This document shows positions 1 through 5,776 of a stretch of 8,839 bases of DNA, piece after piece. Under the pieces are notes generated by a model. That model searched no databases, was not told the DNA's origin, and saw only the letters and a program-made list of their open reading frames with translations. Source of the DNA: Chloroflexota bacterium (GTDB taxonomy: Bacteria; Chloroflexota; Anaerolineae; UBA4142); NCBI GenBank assembly GCA_023380675.1, contig JAMCRS010000107.1, positions 1 through 8,839 of the forward strand, written 5' to 3'. Made by a program: the position numbers and the translations under genes. Positions within the stretch are counted from its first letter, which is position 1, and the number at the start of each line of letters is the position of its first letter.

Positions 1-353
1 AGCAGTTGGGCTGGATCTTCGAGACTCGTGAGCGGCGAGCTGACGATTTCCTGGTAGATTCCAGTAGCGTATTGGACCGGGCGTCGCCGCACACCCCAGA
101 TGTCTTCCCAAGTGCCATCCGCCCGGGGTTCAAGGATTGGACCGATGTAGCGCTTCCAGTCGTAGATGATCTCGATCGGCTCGACGTAACGAAGGTCGGC
201 TCCCAAGTACTCCAAAAGGCTATCGCGGTCGGGTAGGCCCAAGTATTTCAACAGGCCATCCCATACCTCGTCCTGTGCCGCGAAATCCACCGGAACGCGG
301 TCAGGCTGTTCATGATTGATCGCTGCCAGTACGCGTTCGCGTGATCCGATCAA
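1..353 (-). CDS. Uroporphyrinogen decarboxylase (URO-D)-family protein, N-terminal part
   Basis: The reverse strand reads SRERVLAAINHEQPDRVPVDF near its start. This is the hallmark opening of the broad URO-D/methyltransferase-like family (S-R-E-R-V then H-x-x-P-D-R-V-P). The frame stays open for 117 codons to the window edge, so the C-terminal two thirds are outside. There is no ATG near the conserved start. A TTG at 353-351 sits 7 nt after a GGGAGG ribosome site (366-361), and the conserved motif begins a few residues later, so TTG is the likely start. Canonical HemE begins differently (an R-x-P-x-W-x-M-R-Q-A-G-R-Y block). This protein therefore looks like one of the non-heme paralogues, some of which are corrinoid methyltransferases and many of which are uncharacterised and lie near sugar-utilisation genes. 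It follows lacI on the same strand after 122 nt, so LacI control is plausible but inferred. The substrate is unknown. Confidence 0.85.
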   Translation of the reverse strand, partial: MIGSRERVLAAINHEQPDRVPVDFAAQDEVWDGLLKYLGLPDRDSLLEYLGADLRYVEPIEIIYDWKRYIGPILEPRADGTWEDIWGVRRRPVQYATGIYQEIVSSPLTSLEDPAQL

Positions 354-360
354 CGAACGA

Positions 361-366
361 CCTCCC
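361..366 (-). promoter_or_regulatory. Shine-Dalgarno site fixing a TTG start
   Basis: GGGAGG on the minus strand, 7 nt before the TTG at 353-351. A GTG lies in frame further upstream before the TAG stop, but it would add residues not typical of the family. This site is the reason for choosing TTG for the URO-D-family gene. Confidence 0.75.
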
Positions 367-406
367 GGATTACTGCTTGAGGATGATTCCGCACAACGAT
401 ACCTCG

Positions 407-429
407 GCTTGGCTAGCTAATTTCCAAGC
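407..429. repeat. Short inverted repeat between lacI and the URO-D-family gene
   Basis: GCTTGG (407-412) and CCAAGC (424-429) are perfect complements separated by 11 AT-rich bases. It lies 54 nt upstream of the TTG start of the URO-D-family gene. It could be a regulator-binding dyad or a weak hairpin in a lacI-to-URO-D transcript. It lacks the short CG-centred palindrome typical of LacI operators, and no good -35/-10 pair was found beside it, so its function is open. Confidence 0.35.
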
Positions 430-475
430 ACGACGAGCCCTGCGACATTCAAGCACGCTGCGACGAAGCGCCGCG

Positions 476-1531
476 CTATTGTTCCGCTTGTCTTGCAGCG
501 CAGGACCCGCGCACGATCAGCGGACACGGCAAGAGGATGCGTCTTCCGGCTGTGCCTTCACCCGCAATTCGATCCAACAGCAGGGCTATGGCGCGTTCGC
601 CGGCATCGACCACGGGCAGCCGAACGGTGGCGAGGGCTGGATTCAAATAAGTGCAAAAGGGCTGATCGTCGATTCCAACGACCGAAATATCCGCGGGCAC
701 CCTCAGCCCCGCGTCCTGGATCGCACGCATGACGACGGCAGCCACGACGTCGTCGGAAGCGATGATCGCGGTCGGCGGCTCTGCCAAGGCGAGCAGCTCG
801 TCCGTAGCTTTCGCCCATGCCTCGGGCGTCTCGGTATAGTCGCCGGAACGGACGTAGCTCTCGTCATACGACAGCCCGGATTTTTCCAGTCCAAGGCGAT
901 AACCACGCAGCCTTTCTTCTGAGCTGCGGCGTTTGATCGGGCCGCGTAGGTGCGCGATCCGACGATGCCCCTGGCGCACGAGGTGTTCCACGGCAGCTGC
1001 AACGCCCCCGACATTGTCCCAGCACACCAAGTCATGATACGGGCCGATGTTCTCTGTCTCACGGTTTATCAGGACGACGGGGAGTCCGGCCACCTGCAAT
1101 TCTAGAAGGTACTCGTCCTCCCTCAACTCGGTGGTGGAGAGAAAGATGAGCCCGTCGATCTGTTTATCAAGGAGCAGGTCGAGCGCCTCCCGCTCGTCGA
1201 CGACGTTGCGCGCATTGCACATGAGCACATTGTACCCAGCTCTTCGCGCGATCGGCTCGATGACGCTAAGGGCTTGAAGGAACAATGGAGTTTCGATCTC
1301 ATCCAAGATCAGTCCAATCGATCCCGTGCGCTGTGTCACCATACTGCGCGCCAAGCTGTTCGGGCGGAACCTCAGGCTAGCCACGGCCTTTTGGATGCGT
1401 TGAAGAGTTTCTTCGCTCATCGCGTCCATTCGCCCGTTCAGCACGTTCGAGACTGTGGAGATGGAAACGCCGGCTTCTCTGGCGACATCTTTGATTGTGA
1501 CTCGCGATCTAGCGTGTCGCGATCTGGGCAT
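476..1531 (-). CDS. LacI-family transcriptional regulator
   Basis: A 351-residue DNA-binding repressor or activator of the LacI/GalR family. Residues 11-33 form the helix-turn-helix (VTIKDVAREAGVS, then STVSNVLNG). Residues about 55-64 (FRPNSLARSM) are the hinge helix with the minor-groove leucine at position 60. The remainder is a periplasmic-binding-protein-like effector domain, normally for a sugar or related small molecule. The length fits the family. A longer frame reaches 1606, but the ATG at 1531-1529 is preferred: it has AAAGGAG 8 nt upstream and places the HTH ten residues in, as usual. The effector cannot be told from sequence. The next gene on the strand encodes a URO-D-family protein, a candidate target together with genes beyond the left edge. 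A strong minus promoter at 1797-1825 would give a leader of about 260 nt carrying a terminator-like hairpin, so expression may be attenuated. Confidence 0.93.
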   Translation of the reverse strand: MPRSRHARSRVTIKDVAREAGVSISTVSNVLNGRMDAMSEETLQRIQKAVASLRFRPNSLARSMVTQRTGSIGLILDEIETPLFLQALSVIEPIARRAGYNVLMCNARNVVDEREALDLLLDKQIDGLIFLSTTELREDEYLLELQVAGLPVVLINRETENIGPYHDLVCWDNVGGVAAAVEHLVRQGHRRIAHLRGPIKRRSSEERLRGYRLGLEKSGLSYDESYVRSGDYTETPEAWAKATDELLALAEPPTAIIASDDVVAAVVMRAIQDAGLRVPADISVVGIDDQPFCTYLNPALATVRLPVVDAGERAIALLLDRIAGEGTAGRRILLPCPLIVRGSCAARQAEQ

Positions 1532-1663
1532 ATATGCGTTTCTCCTTTGACTACCGTGCAAGTGTGCCCACAGTGGATTTCGGCACTTGATGCGGATCCC
1601 CGACAAATCAGATTGGAATACGCAGCTGCAATATGGAGGGGTTACGGCTTGGACTAGAGTTGC

Positions 1664-1697
1664 AAAACAAAAAGGCGCCTTGGCTCCGGCGCGCCTT
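1664..1697 (-). terminator. Intrinsic-terminator-like hairpin in the lacI leader
   Basis: On the minus strand AAGGCGC (1697-1691) pairs with GCGCCTT (1678-1672) across a 12-nt loop. The stem runs directly into TTTTTGTTTT (1673-1664). A GC-rich stem with a U-tract is the standard rho-independent layout. It is oriented against transcription that starts at the promoter near 1800, and it lies 133 nt before the lacI start codon. It would either end a short RNA or act as an attenuator. On the plus strand the stem is not followed by T's. Confidence 0.6.
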
Positions 1698-1712
1698 GCG
1701 CCGAATCAAAAC

Positions 1713-1748
1713 GCCTTCCCGACATCGGCAATTGCCTTGCCGACAACG
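1713..1748. repeat. Two 15-bp direct repeats spaced 21 bp
   Basis: GCCTTGCCGACAACG (1734-1748) and GCCTTCCCGACATCG (1713-1727) match at 13 of 15 positions with a 21-bp period, about two helical turns. Two shorter GCCTT copies follow at 1693-1697 and 1677-1681. They lie inside the transcribed leader of lacI. They could be protein-binding sites on one DNA face or parts of alternating RNA pairs. The period is suggestive only. Confidence 0.45.
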
Positions 1749-1793
1749 CTCGGATCTACCGATAACTAAAAGGTTCTACTAAAACGATACACT

Positions 1794-1807
1794 TGCATTA
1801 TATTGCA
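1794..1807. promoter_or_regulatory. Near-palindrome over the -10 box, possible operator
   Basis: TGCATTATATTGCA is a 14-bp dyad with TGCA ends and a mismatch only at one symmetric position pair. It covers the TATAAT of the minus-strand promoter, where a repressor would block transcription. TTGCA or TGCAA also occurs at 1557, 1627, 1661, 1793, 1803, 1861 and 1867. This fits autoregulation by the adjacent LacI protein, although the sequence is AT-centred rather than the CG-centred form usual for that family. Confidence 0.35.
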
Positions 1808-1825
1808 GTATTTGTGCGTTGTCAA
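1797..1825 (-). promoter_or_regulatory. Consensus sigma70 promoter toward lacI
   Basis: On the minus strand TTGACA (1825-1820) is followed by exactly 17 bp and TATAAT (1802-1797): both hexamers and the spacing match consensus. Transcription would start near 1790 and run toward lacI, 260 nt away. This is the best promoter in the window and is unusually strong for a repressor gene, which fits an attenuated leader or an independent small RNA. Confidence 0.8.
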
Positions 1826-1854
1826 GACCCTCAGCCGCGGCGGGGAGACCACAT

Positions 1855-1882
1855 TTGCCATTGCACTGCAAAATGGTAAAAT
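1855..1882 (+). promoter_or_regulatory. Promoter of the LysM/M23 lipoprotein gene
   Basis: TTGCCA (1855-1860), a 16-bp spacer and TAAAAT (1877-1882), giving a start near 1889 and a leader of roughly 22 nt. The spacer holds an 11-bp palindrome, TTGCA-C-TGCAA (1861-1871), that could be a regulator site. The promoter is divergent from the one driving toward lacI, with -35 boxes about 30 bp apart, so one bound protein could affect both. Confidence 0.5.
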
Positions 1883-1911
1883 GGCACAGTATTTTGCGTC
1901 TGCGGAGAATC

Positions 1912-3396
1912 ATGCCCCAACCCCTTAAACTTGCTACTGCCTTGTGCGTCGCCGTAGCGCTGACCGCGTGCGGCGGCTCTGCAAGCGGCGATAATGCGAC
2001 CCCTGTGGCCGTGACGACGAGAATCGATGTGGTCGCTACCCCTGACGTGACTCCCGTAAGCCCAACACCGTATCCCACAGCCGTGATTGAGGGGTATACT
2101 GTCCACAACGGCGACACGCTGAGCGGGATATCGCAGAAGTACGACATATCGGTCGACGATCTCCTGCGTTTGAACGGGCTGGCCAACCCCAATTCACTTC
2201 AGGTAGGCCAGGTGCTCAAAGTTCTCGTCCCGGTAACGCGTTCAGGACCGTCCGACAGCCTCCTTCCGGACAGCGAGGTCGTGTACGGTCCCGCCTATTC
2301 GTCGTTCGACGTGGCGCAAGTCGCCGGCCGCTACGGCGGGTATCTATCGACGTACAGCGAGAAGGTGGAAGGCGAGCTTTTGACCGGTCCCCAAATCGTT
2401 CAATTGGTCGCCGAGCGATTCAGCGTGGGGCCGCGCGTTCTGCTCGCGCTCTTGGAATACGAAAGCGGATGGCTCACGAAGAACGCACTTACACAGACAC
2501 AAATCTCGTATCCGATGGGCTTGATCGACTCGACGAGGAAAGGGCTATTCCTGCAGACGAGCTGGGCGGCCAATCACTTGAACGAAGGCTATTATGGCAA
2601 GATCTCGGGCCAACTGGCCGCGTTCAAGTTCAAAGACAATTCCCGTGCGCACGTTGGCGGCTCGGCCAATCCCGGCACCGTCGCGATCCAGAACGTGCTT
2701 GCATTGATCTCTACCTGGAACGATTGGCAGAGTGCGATCGGACCGGACGGATTGGTCGCGACCTATCGCACCCTTTTCGGCGATCCAAGTGCGGTCGCGA
2801 TCGAGCCGCTCATACCGGTCAACTTAAAGCAACCGAGCCTGCGCGTTCCGTGGAGCGACGGCGAGCTGTGGTACTATACGGGGGGTCCTCACAGCGGCTG
2901 GGGCGATTTCTCCGCATGGGCAGCAATCGACGTGACCCCATCCGACGTGGCCGGGGCCGGCACGTGCCTGGCGTCGCGTATGTGGGCGGTTGCGGCTGCG
3001 CCGGGGACGGCCCTCAAATCGGAACACGGCCGCGTCGTCGTGTCGCTTTCCGGCACGGGATTCCAGGGCAGCGGATGGGCCCTTTTGTACATGCACATGG
3101 CCAACAGCGGCCGCGTCGCCGCCGGCACCCAGGTCAGCACGGGCGACCCCATCGGTCACCCTTCGTGTGAAGGAGGGGACGCGGAAGCGAGCCACCTTCA
3201 CTTCGCCCGGCTGTACAACGGCGAGTGGATGGGGGCCGATATGGTCCCGATGGTAATCTCGGGCTGGACCGTGTCAACGCTCGATCAGCAGTACGAAGGC
3301 ACGATCACGCGCGGCAACGAATCACACACCGCCTGCAACTGCCGGGATGACGCCAAGAACGGCATCCCCGGCGATTCCGGCGCCGCCGGCCATTAG
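1912..3396 (+). CDS. LysM / lysozyme-like / M23 peptidase lipoprotein
   Basis: A 494-residue exported cell-wall protein. The start at 1912 gives a short lipoprotein signal (basic start, hydrophobic core, lipobox L-T-A-C with Cys20) and has GGAG just upstream; an earlier ATG at 1819 would bury the signal. Residues about 61-106 are one LysM peptidoglycan-binding domain (YTVHNGDTLSGIS, then LQVGQVLKV). Residues about 150-300 look lysozyme-like, with a possible catalytic Glu184 in LLALLEYESGW. Residues about 320-455 form an M23 metallopeptidase: zinc ligands His327 (GGPHSG), Asp340 (AAID) and His430 in HLHF, with His395 in YMHM as the other active-site histidine. It probably cleaves peptide cross-links, and perhaps glycan strands, during wall remodelling. 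The lysozyme-like assignment is less sure than LysM and M23. A YbjQ gene follows 32 nt later, likely co-transcribed. Confidence 0.9.
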   Translation: MPQPLKLATALCVAVALTACGGSASGDNATPVAVTTRIDVVATPDVTPVSPTPYPTAVIEGYTVHNGDTLSGISQKYDISVDDLLRLNGLANPNSLQVGQVLKVLVPVTRSGPSDSLLPDSEVVYGPAYSSFDVAQVAGRYGGYLSTYSEKVEGELLTGPQIVQLVAERFSVGPRVLLALLEYESGWLTKNALTQTQISYPMGLIDSTRKGLFLQTSWAANHLNEGYYGKISGQLAAFKFKDNSRAHVGGSANPGTVAIQNVLALISTWNDWQSAIGPDGLVATYRTLFGDPSAVAIEPLIPVNLKQPSLRVPWSDGELWYYTGGPHSGWGDFSAWAAIDVTPSDVAGAGTCLASRMWAVAAAPGTALKSEHGRVVVSLSGTGFQGSGWALLYMHMANSGRVAAGTQVSTGDPIGHPSCEGGDAEASHLHFARLYNGEWMGADMVPMVISGWTVSTLDQQYEGTITRGNESHTACNCRDDAKNGIPGDSGAAGH

Positions 3397-3401
3397 GCCG
3401 G
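3386..3401 (+). promoter_or_regulatory. Hairpin across the lipoprotein stop codon
   Basis: CCGGCC (3386-3391), loop ATTA, GGCCGG (3396-3401). The stem includes part of the TAG stop (3394-3396). No T-run follows, so it is not an intrinsic terminator. It may slow 3' decay or tune expression of the downstream ybjQ. Confidence 0.35.
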
Positions 3402-3428
3402 TCGGTCACCTACAGGGAGGCTAACACA

Positions 3429-3758
3429 ATGGACGGGACGATGGTCACCACGGCGTTTGGATTTGAAGGGTATCGAGTGGCAAAGCACTTGGGCGTCGTG
3501 CGCGGGATCACCGTGCGCTCGCGCAGCGCGCTGGGGAATCTCGCCGGCGGAATTCAAGCTTTTTTCGGCGGCAACATTACGATCTACACCGAGCTGTGCG
3601 AGCACGCACGGGCCGAGGCATTCGACCTGATGGTGCAGCACGCGAGTCAAATGGGCGCGACCGCCATCATCGGAATGCGCTACGACGCGAACGACGTCAT
3701 GGAGGGAATCACCGAGGTGCTCGCATACGGCACAGCGGTCACGCTGGAAAAGGCATAG
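3429..3758 (+). CDS. ybjQ: YbjQ / UPF0145 family protein
   Basis: A 109-residue cytosolic protein matching the YbjQ family (Pfam DUF74) along its whole length: an early VTTAFGFEGY-like strand, then the family-typical order of a V-x-G-I-T-V-R-S segment, a G-N-I-T-I-Y-T-E-L segment, an A-R-x-E-A helix and a G-A-T-A-I-I-G-M-R-Y-D segment near the C-terminus. Members are small pentamer-forming alpha/beta proteins, sometimes called heavy-metal-binding by comparison only; no biochemical role is settled. The ATG at 3429 has GGGAGG 9 nt upstream. It lies 32 nt after the lipoprotein gene on the same strand and before a strong terminator, so the two probably form one transcript. The link to wall metabolism is unproven. 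Confidence 0.9.
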   Translation: MDGTMVTTAFGFEGYRVAKHLGVVRGITVRSRSALGNLAGGIQAFFGGNITIYTELCEHARAEAFDLMVQHASQMGATAIIGMRYDANDVMEGITEVLAYGTAVTLEKA

Positions 3759-3780
3759 CCGGGCAACGACTAGGATTTCC

Positions 3781-3792
3781 GTGCGGCCGCAC
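3781..3792. repeat. 12-bp perfect palindrome downstream of ybjQ
   Basis: GTGCGGCCGCAC is self-complementary, 22 nt after the ybjQ stop, in the 266-bp gap before pstB. The rest of the gap holds a terminator (3869-3896), a promoter (3967-3975) and no credible gene. At this GC content a palindrome of this length can arise by chance. Confidence 0.3.
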
Positions 3793-3868
3793 GCGTGCTG
3801 CGACACGCCGCGTATGCGCCGGCGAATCCGGCCGTCGCCAAAGCTGCGGCTTGCTCAACAGATCGTTG

Positions 3869-3896
3869 GCTCGGACCCGAACAGGTCCGAGCTTTT
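3869..3896 (+). terminator. Rho-independent terminator after ybjQ
   Basis: GCTCGGACC (3869-3877), loop CGAACA, GGTCCGAGC (3884-3892): a perfect 9-bp GC-rich stem followed at once by TTTT (3893-3896). It would end the lipoprotein-ybjQ transcript 110 nt after the ybjQ stop and insulate the pstB unit. Confidence 0.85.
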
Positions 3897-3966
3897 GCGT
3901 ATCGCGCCTCGAGCAAACGGACCGGCCCCGCTTTGGAAAAGGCGGCGGTCGCGCGGGCGTTAGTTG

Positions 3967-3975
3967 TGTTATAAT
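3967..3975 (+). promoter_or_regulatory. Extended -10 promoter of the pstB-phoU unit
   Basis: TGT directly before TATAAT (3970-3975) is an extended -10 element. No good -35 hexamer lies 16-18 bp upstream, in GC-rich sequence, as often seen at extended -10 or activator-dependent promoters. The start would be near 3982, about 43 nt before the pstB ATG. No clear enterobacterial-type Pho box is visible, though Pho operators differ between phyla. Confidence 0.6.
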
Positions 3976-4024
3976 GTGCGCCGGTTGATCGAAAACGCGA
4001 AACGCGCTCGGCAGTCTATCGGAA

Positions 4025-4864
4025 ATGAACCCATCGCCGAACCTACGCATGTTTTCCCGGGCACTGGCGGCAAACGAGAACGCGCCCAGCAAGCTCACTC
4101 CCAAGTTTTGTGTGCGGCATCTTTGCTTTTACTACGGCGATTTCCGGGCCGTGGCCGACGTCAGTCTCGACTTGCCCGAACGGGCCGTGACGGCGATCAT
4201 CGGTCCGTCCGGGTGCGGCAAGTCGACCCTGCTTCGCGCGTTGAACCGCATGGGGGACCTGGTACCGAACAGCCGTGTGCAGGGCCAGGTTCTGTTGGAC
4301 GGCGAAGACATTTACGCGGCGGGCGTGGATGTCGTCGACGTTCGCCGGCGCGTCGGCATGGTGTTTCAGCGGCCCAACCCCTTTCCCAAATCGATCTACG
4401 ACAACGTGGCGTACGGGCCTCGACTCCTCGGAATCCGGCGCCGAGGCGATTTGGACGCCATCGTCGAAAAGGCGCTGCGCTCGGCCGCGTTGTGGAACGA
4501 GGTCGAAGACAAGCTGCGTGAGAGCGGCCTGACCCTTTCGGGCGGACAGCAGCAGCGCCTCTGCATCGCGCGGGCGCTCGCCGTCGAGCCGGAAGTGATC
4601 TTGATGGACGAGCCGGCTTCCGCGCTGGACCCGATCGCGACGTACAAGATCGAGGAGTTGATCCATCACCTCCGCGACACGTACTGTATCGTGATCGTTA
4701 CGCACAACATGCAGCAAGCGGCTCGCGCTTCGGACTGGACCGCATTCATGAATATGAGCCCGGAGCGCGCGGGGATTCTGGTGGAATTCGGAGTGACGAG
4801 CCAGGTGTTCACGAATCCGGCCAGCCCGGTTACGGAAGACTATATCACCGGCCGCTTTGGTTAG
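4025..4864 (+). CDS. pstB: Phosphate ABC transporter ATP-binding protein PstB
   Basis: A 279-residue ATPase that powers high-affinity phosphate import by the PstSCAB complex at the inner face of the membrane. Walker A is GPSGCGKST (60-68). The Q-loop region [19 protein letters not shown] is diagnostic of PstB. The ABC signature LSGGQ is at 171-175, Walker B VILMDEP at 191-197, the PstB-type ASALDP at 198-203, and the switch histidine is His227. All catalytic residues are present. The N-terminus is about 20 residues longer than typical. The only in-frame ATG upstream of the conserved strand with an open leader is at 4025, where the ribosome site is weak; an ATG at 4049 is possible. pstS, pstC and pstA are not in the window, so this gene either sits apart from its permease or has lost it. 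phoU follows after 107 nt. Confidence 0.95.
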   Translation: MNPSPNLRMFSRALAANENAPSKLTPKFCVRHLCFYYGDFRAVADVSLDLPERAVTAIIGPSGCGKSTLLRALNRMGDLVPNSRVQGQVLLDGEDIYAAGVDVVDVRRRVGMVFQRPNPFPKSIYDNVAYGPRLLGIRRRGDLDAIVEKALRSAALWNEVEDKLRESGLTLSGGQQQRLCIARALAVEPEVILMDEPASALDPIATYKIEELIHHLRDTYCIVIVTHNMQQAARASDWTAFMNMSPERAGILVEFGVTSQVFTNPASPVTEDYITGRFG

Positions 4865-4926
4865 CTCGTCTCCCCGCGGTGATTGGGATGCGAATTTTCG
4901 GCGAATCTACAAAGTGTTTAACCGAC

Positions 4927-4948
4927 GGGCCGTCCGGTGAGGCGGCCC
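4927..4948 (+). promoter_or_regulatory. GC-rich hairpin between pstB and phoU
   Basis: GGGCCG (4927-4932) pairs with CGGCCC (4943-4948) over a 10-nt loop, 13 nt before the GGAG ribosome site of phoU. No T-run follows. It may adjust the pstB-to-phoU expression ratio. No convincing separate phoU promoter was found in this 107-nt gap. Confidence 0.35.
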
Positions 4949-4971
4949 CCTGGGGACTCTGGAGAAGTCAC

Positions 4972-5643
4972 ATGCCGCGAGATGCATTTGGGGGTCAGGT
5001 CAGCGACCTCAAGAGCCGTCTGGTTTCGATGGGAACTGACGTGGGGCGGACGATCGCAGACGGCGTGTCCGCGCTGACGACGGGGGACCGCGCGCTCGCG
5101 CAAGCCATCATCGAGCACGACGCCGAGATCAACCGGCTTCGCTACGACTTGGAAGAACAGTGTTACGAGCTGATCGCGACGCAGCAGCCGCTCGCAAGCG
5201 ACCTGCGTGACATTATTTCGATCCTGCTCATCGCCATCGAGCTCGAGCGCATTGCCGATCATTCCAAGAACCTGGCCGAGATCGTCATCCATCTGGGCAA
5301 CGCGCCGCTGTACAGGACCGCCGCCGAGATACCGCGCATCGCCGAATTGGTTCAATCGATGCTCGATCAGTCTCTGGACGCCTTTTCGCGCCGCGACGCG
5401 GTTATGGCCCGAGCCGTATGCAACCGCGACGACGAGATCGATCAGCTTTACCAGCGGGTCTTTAGGGACTTGCTCGACTACGTGACCGAGGACCCGCGCA
5501 CGGTGAGCCGCGCGCTCAACCTGCTCTTTGCCGCACACAACCTGGAGCGCATCGGCGACCGCGTGACCAACATCGGCGAGCGAATAATCTACGCGGCGAC
5601 CGGCCAACTGGAGGAGCTCAACGTCGATCGGCAGGTATCGTAG
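4972..5643 (+). CDS. phoU: Phosphate signaling complex protein PhoU
   Basis: A 223-residue all-helical cytosolic protein that couples Pst transporter status to the Pho two-component system. It has the two tandem PhoU repeats (about 9-110 and 115-215), each with the metal-binding E-R-I-x-D motif: Glu92 to Asp96 in ELERIADH and Glu192 to Asp196 in NLERIGDR. The length is standard. An earlier ATG exists at 4879, but the start at 4972 has GGAG 7 nt upstream and matches the usual short lead into the first helix. It lies downstream of pstB in the classic order and upstream of an OmpR-type regulator. In known systems PhoU dampens the sensor kinase when phosphate is plentiful; the kinase is not in this window. 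Confidence 0.95.
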   Translation: MPRDAFGGQVSDLKSRLVSMGTDVGRTIADGVSALTTGDRALAQAIIEHDAEINRLRYDLEEQCYELIATQQPLASDLRDIISILLIAIELERIADHSKNLAEIVIHLGNAPLYRTAAEIPRIAELVQSMLDQSLDAFSRRDAVMARAVCNRDDEIDQLYQRVFRDLLDYVTEDPRTVSRALNLLFAAHNLERIGDRVTNIGERIIYAATGQLEELNVDRQVS

Positions 5644-5681
5644 GGTTCGGCCGCTCCCGTGCGAAACCGGAGGAGGGAGTA

Positions 5682-5750
5682 GTGCGACACCTCGACGGGA
5701 AAAAAGTCGTTGGCAGAGCGCCCGCCACGACGACACCCAGCTCGACATGA
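5682..5750 (+). CDS. Possible 22-codon leader ORF between phoU and the response regulator
   Basis: A GTG at 5682 is preceded by a very strong GGAGGAGGGAG stretch with the GGAGG core 8 nt away, better than the ribosome site of the regulator gene itself. The frame codes for 22 residues (VRHLDGKKVVGRAP, then T- and S-rich) and ends in TGA at 5748-5750. It resembles nothing I know. It may be a coupling or leader peptide that loads ribosomes ahead of the regulator gene, or an accidental frame behind a purine run. Confidence 0.3.
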   Translation: MRHLDGKKVVGRAPATTTPSST

Positions 5751-5776
5751 CCGGCGGGAGATCAGAGCCAGAATGA
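5747..5776 (+). CDS. Possible 9-codon coupling ORF overlapping the regulator start
   Basis: Its ATG (5747) overlaps the stop of the 22-codon frame in an ATGA, and its TGA (5774-5776) overlaps the regulator's ATG (5773) in another ATGA. It codes for M-T-G-G-R-S-E-P-E. Two successive ATGA overlaps are the geometry of translational re-initiation, but with such short frames chance remains likely. Confidence 0.2.
   Translation: MTGGRSEPE

Larger units (their letters stand above)
1664..1790 (-). ncRNA. Putative small RNA or attenuated leader upstream of lacI
   Basis: A transcript begun about 7 nt after the consensus -10 box would start near 1790 and, if stopped at the hairpin at 1697-1672, would be about 125 nt long. 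It contains a perfect 7-bp hairpin (TCGGCAA, loop GGCAA, TTGCCGA; 1743-1725) and four AAGGC copies, at least two of which could pair alternatively with the GCGCCTT arm of the terminator. No convincing protein is encoded. A 23-codon ATG frame (1725-1654) has only a weak ribosome site and runs through the terminator stem. I do not recognise an RNA family. The alternative is that this is simply the lacI 5' leader. Confidence 0.4.

Noticed and set aside
1654..1725. 23-codon leader peptide upstream of lacI
   Set aside because: The ribosome site is weak and the frame runs through the terminator stem. The peptide has no codon run suggesting ribosome-mediated attenuation.
1713..1748. CRISPR repeats
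   Set aside because: Only two imperfect 15-bp copies 21 bp apart, with no array and no cas genes.
1779..2192. 137-codon minus-strand frame over the lipoprotein start
   Set aside because: It lies antisense to a clear lipoprotein signal and LysM domain, has no family resemblance, and overlaps the divergent promoters.
2469..3170. 233-codon plus-strand frame inside the lipoprotein gene
   Set aside because: It is a shadow frame rich in arginine and lacks any domain; the overlapping frame carries the M23 motifs.
4918..5748. 276-codon minus-strand frame opposite phoU
   Set aside because: It is antisense to a complete PhoU with both metal motifs. Long opposite frames are common at this GC content.
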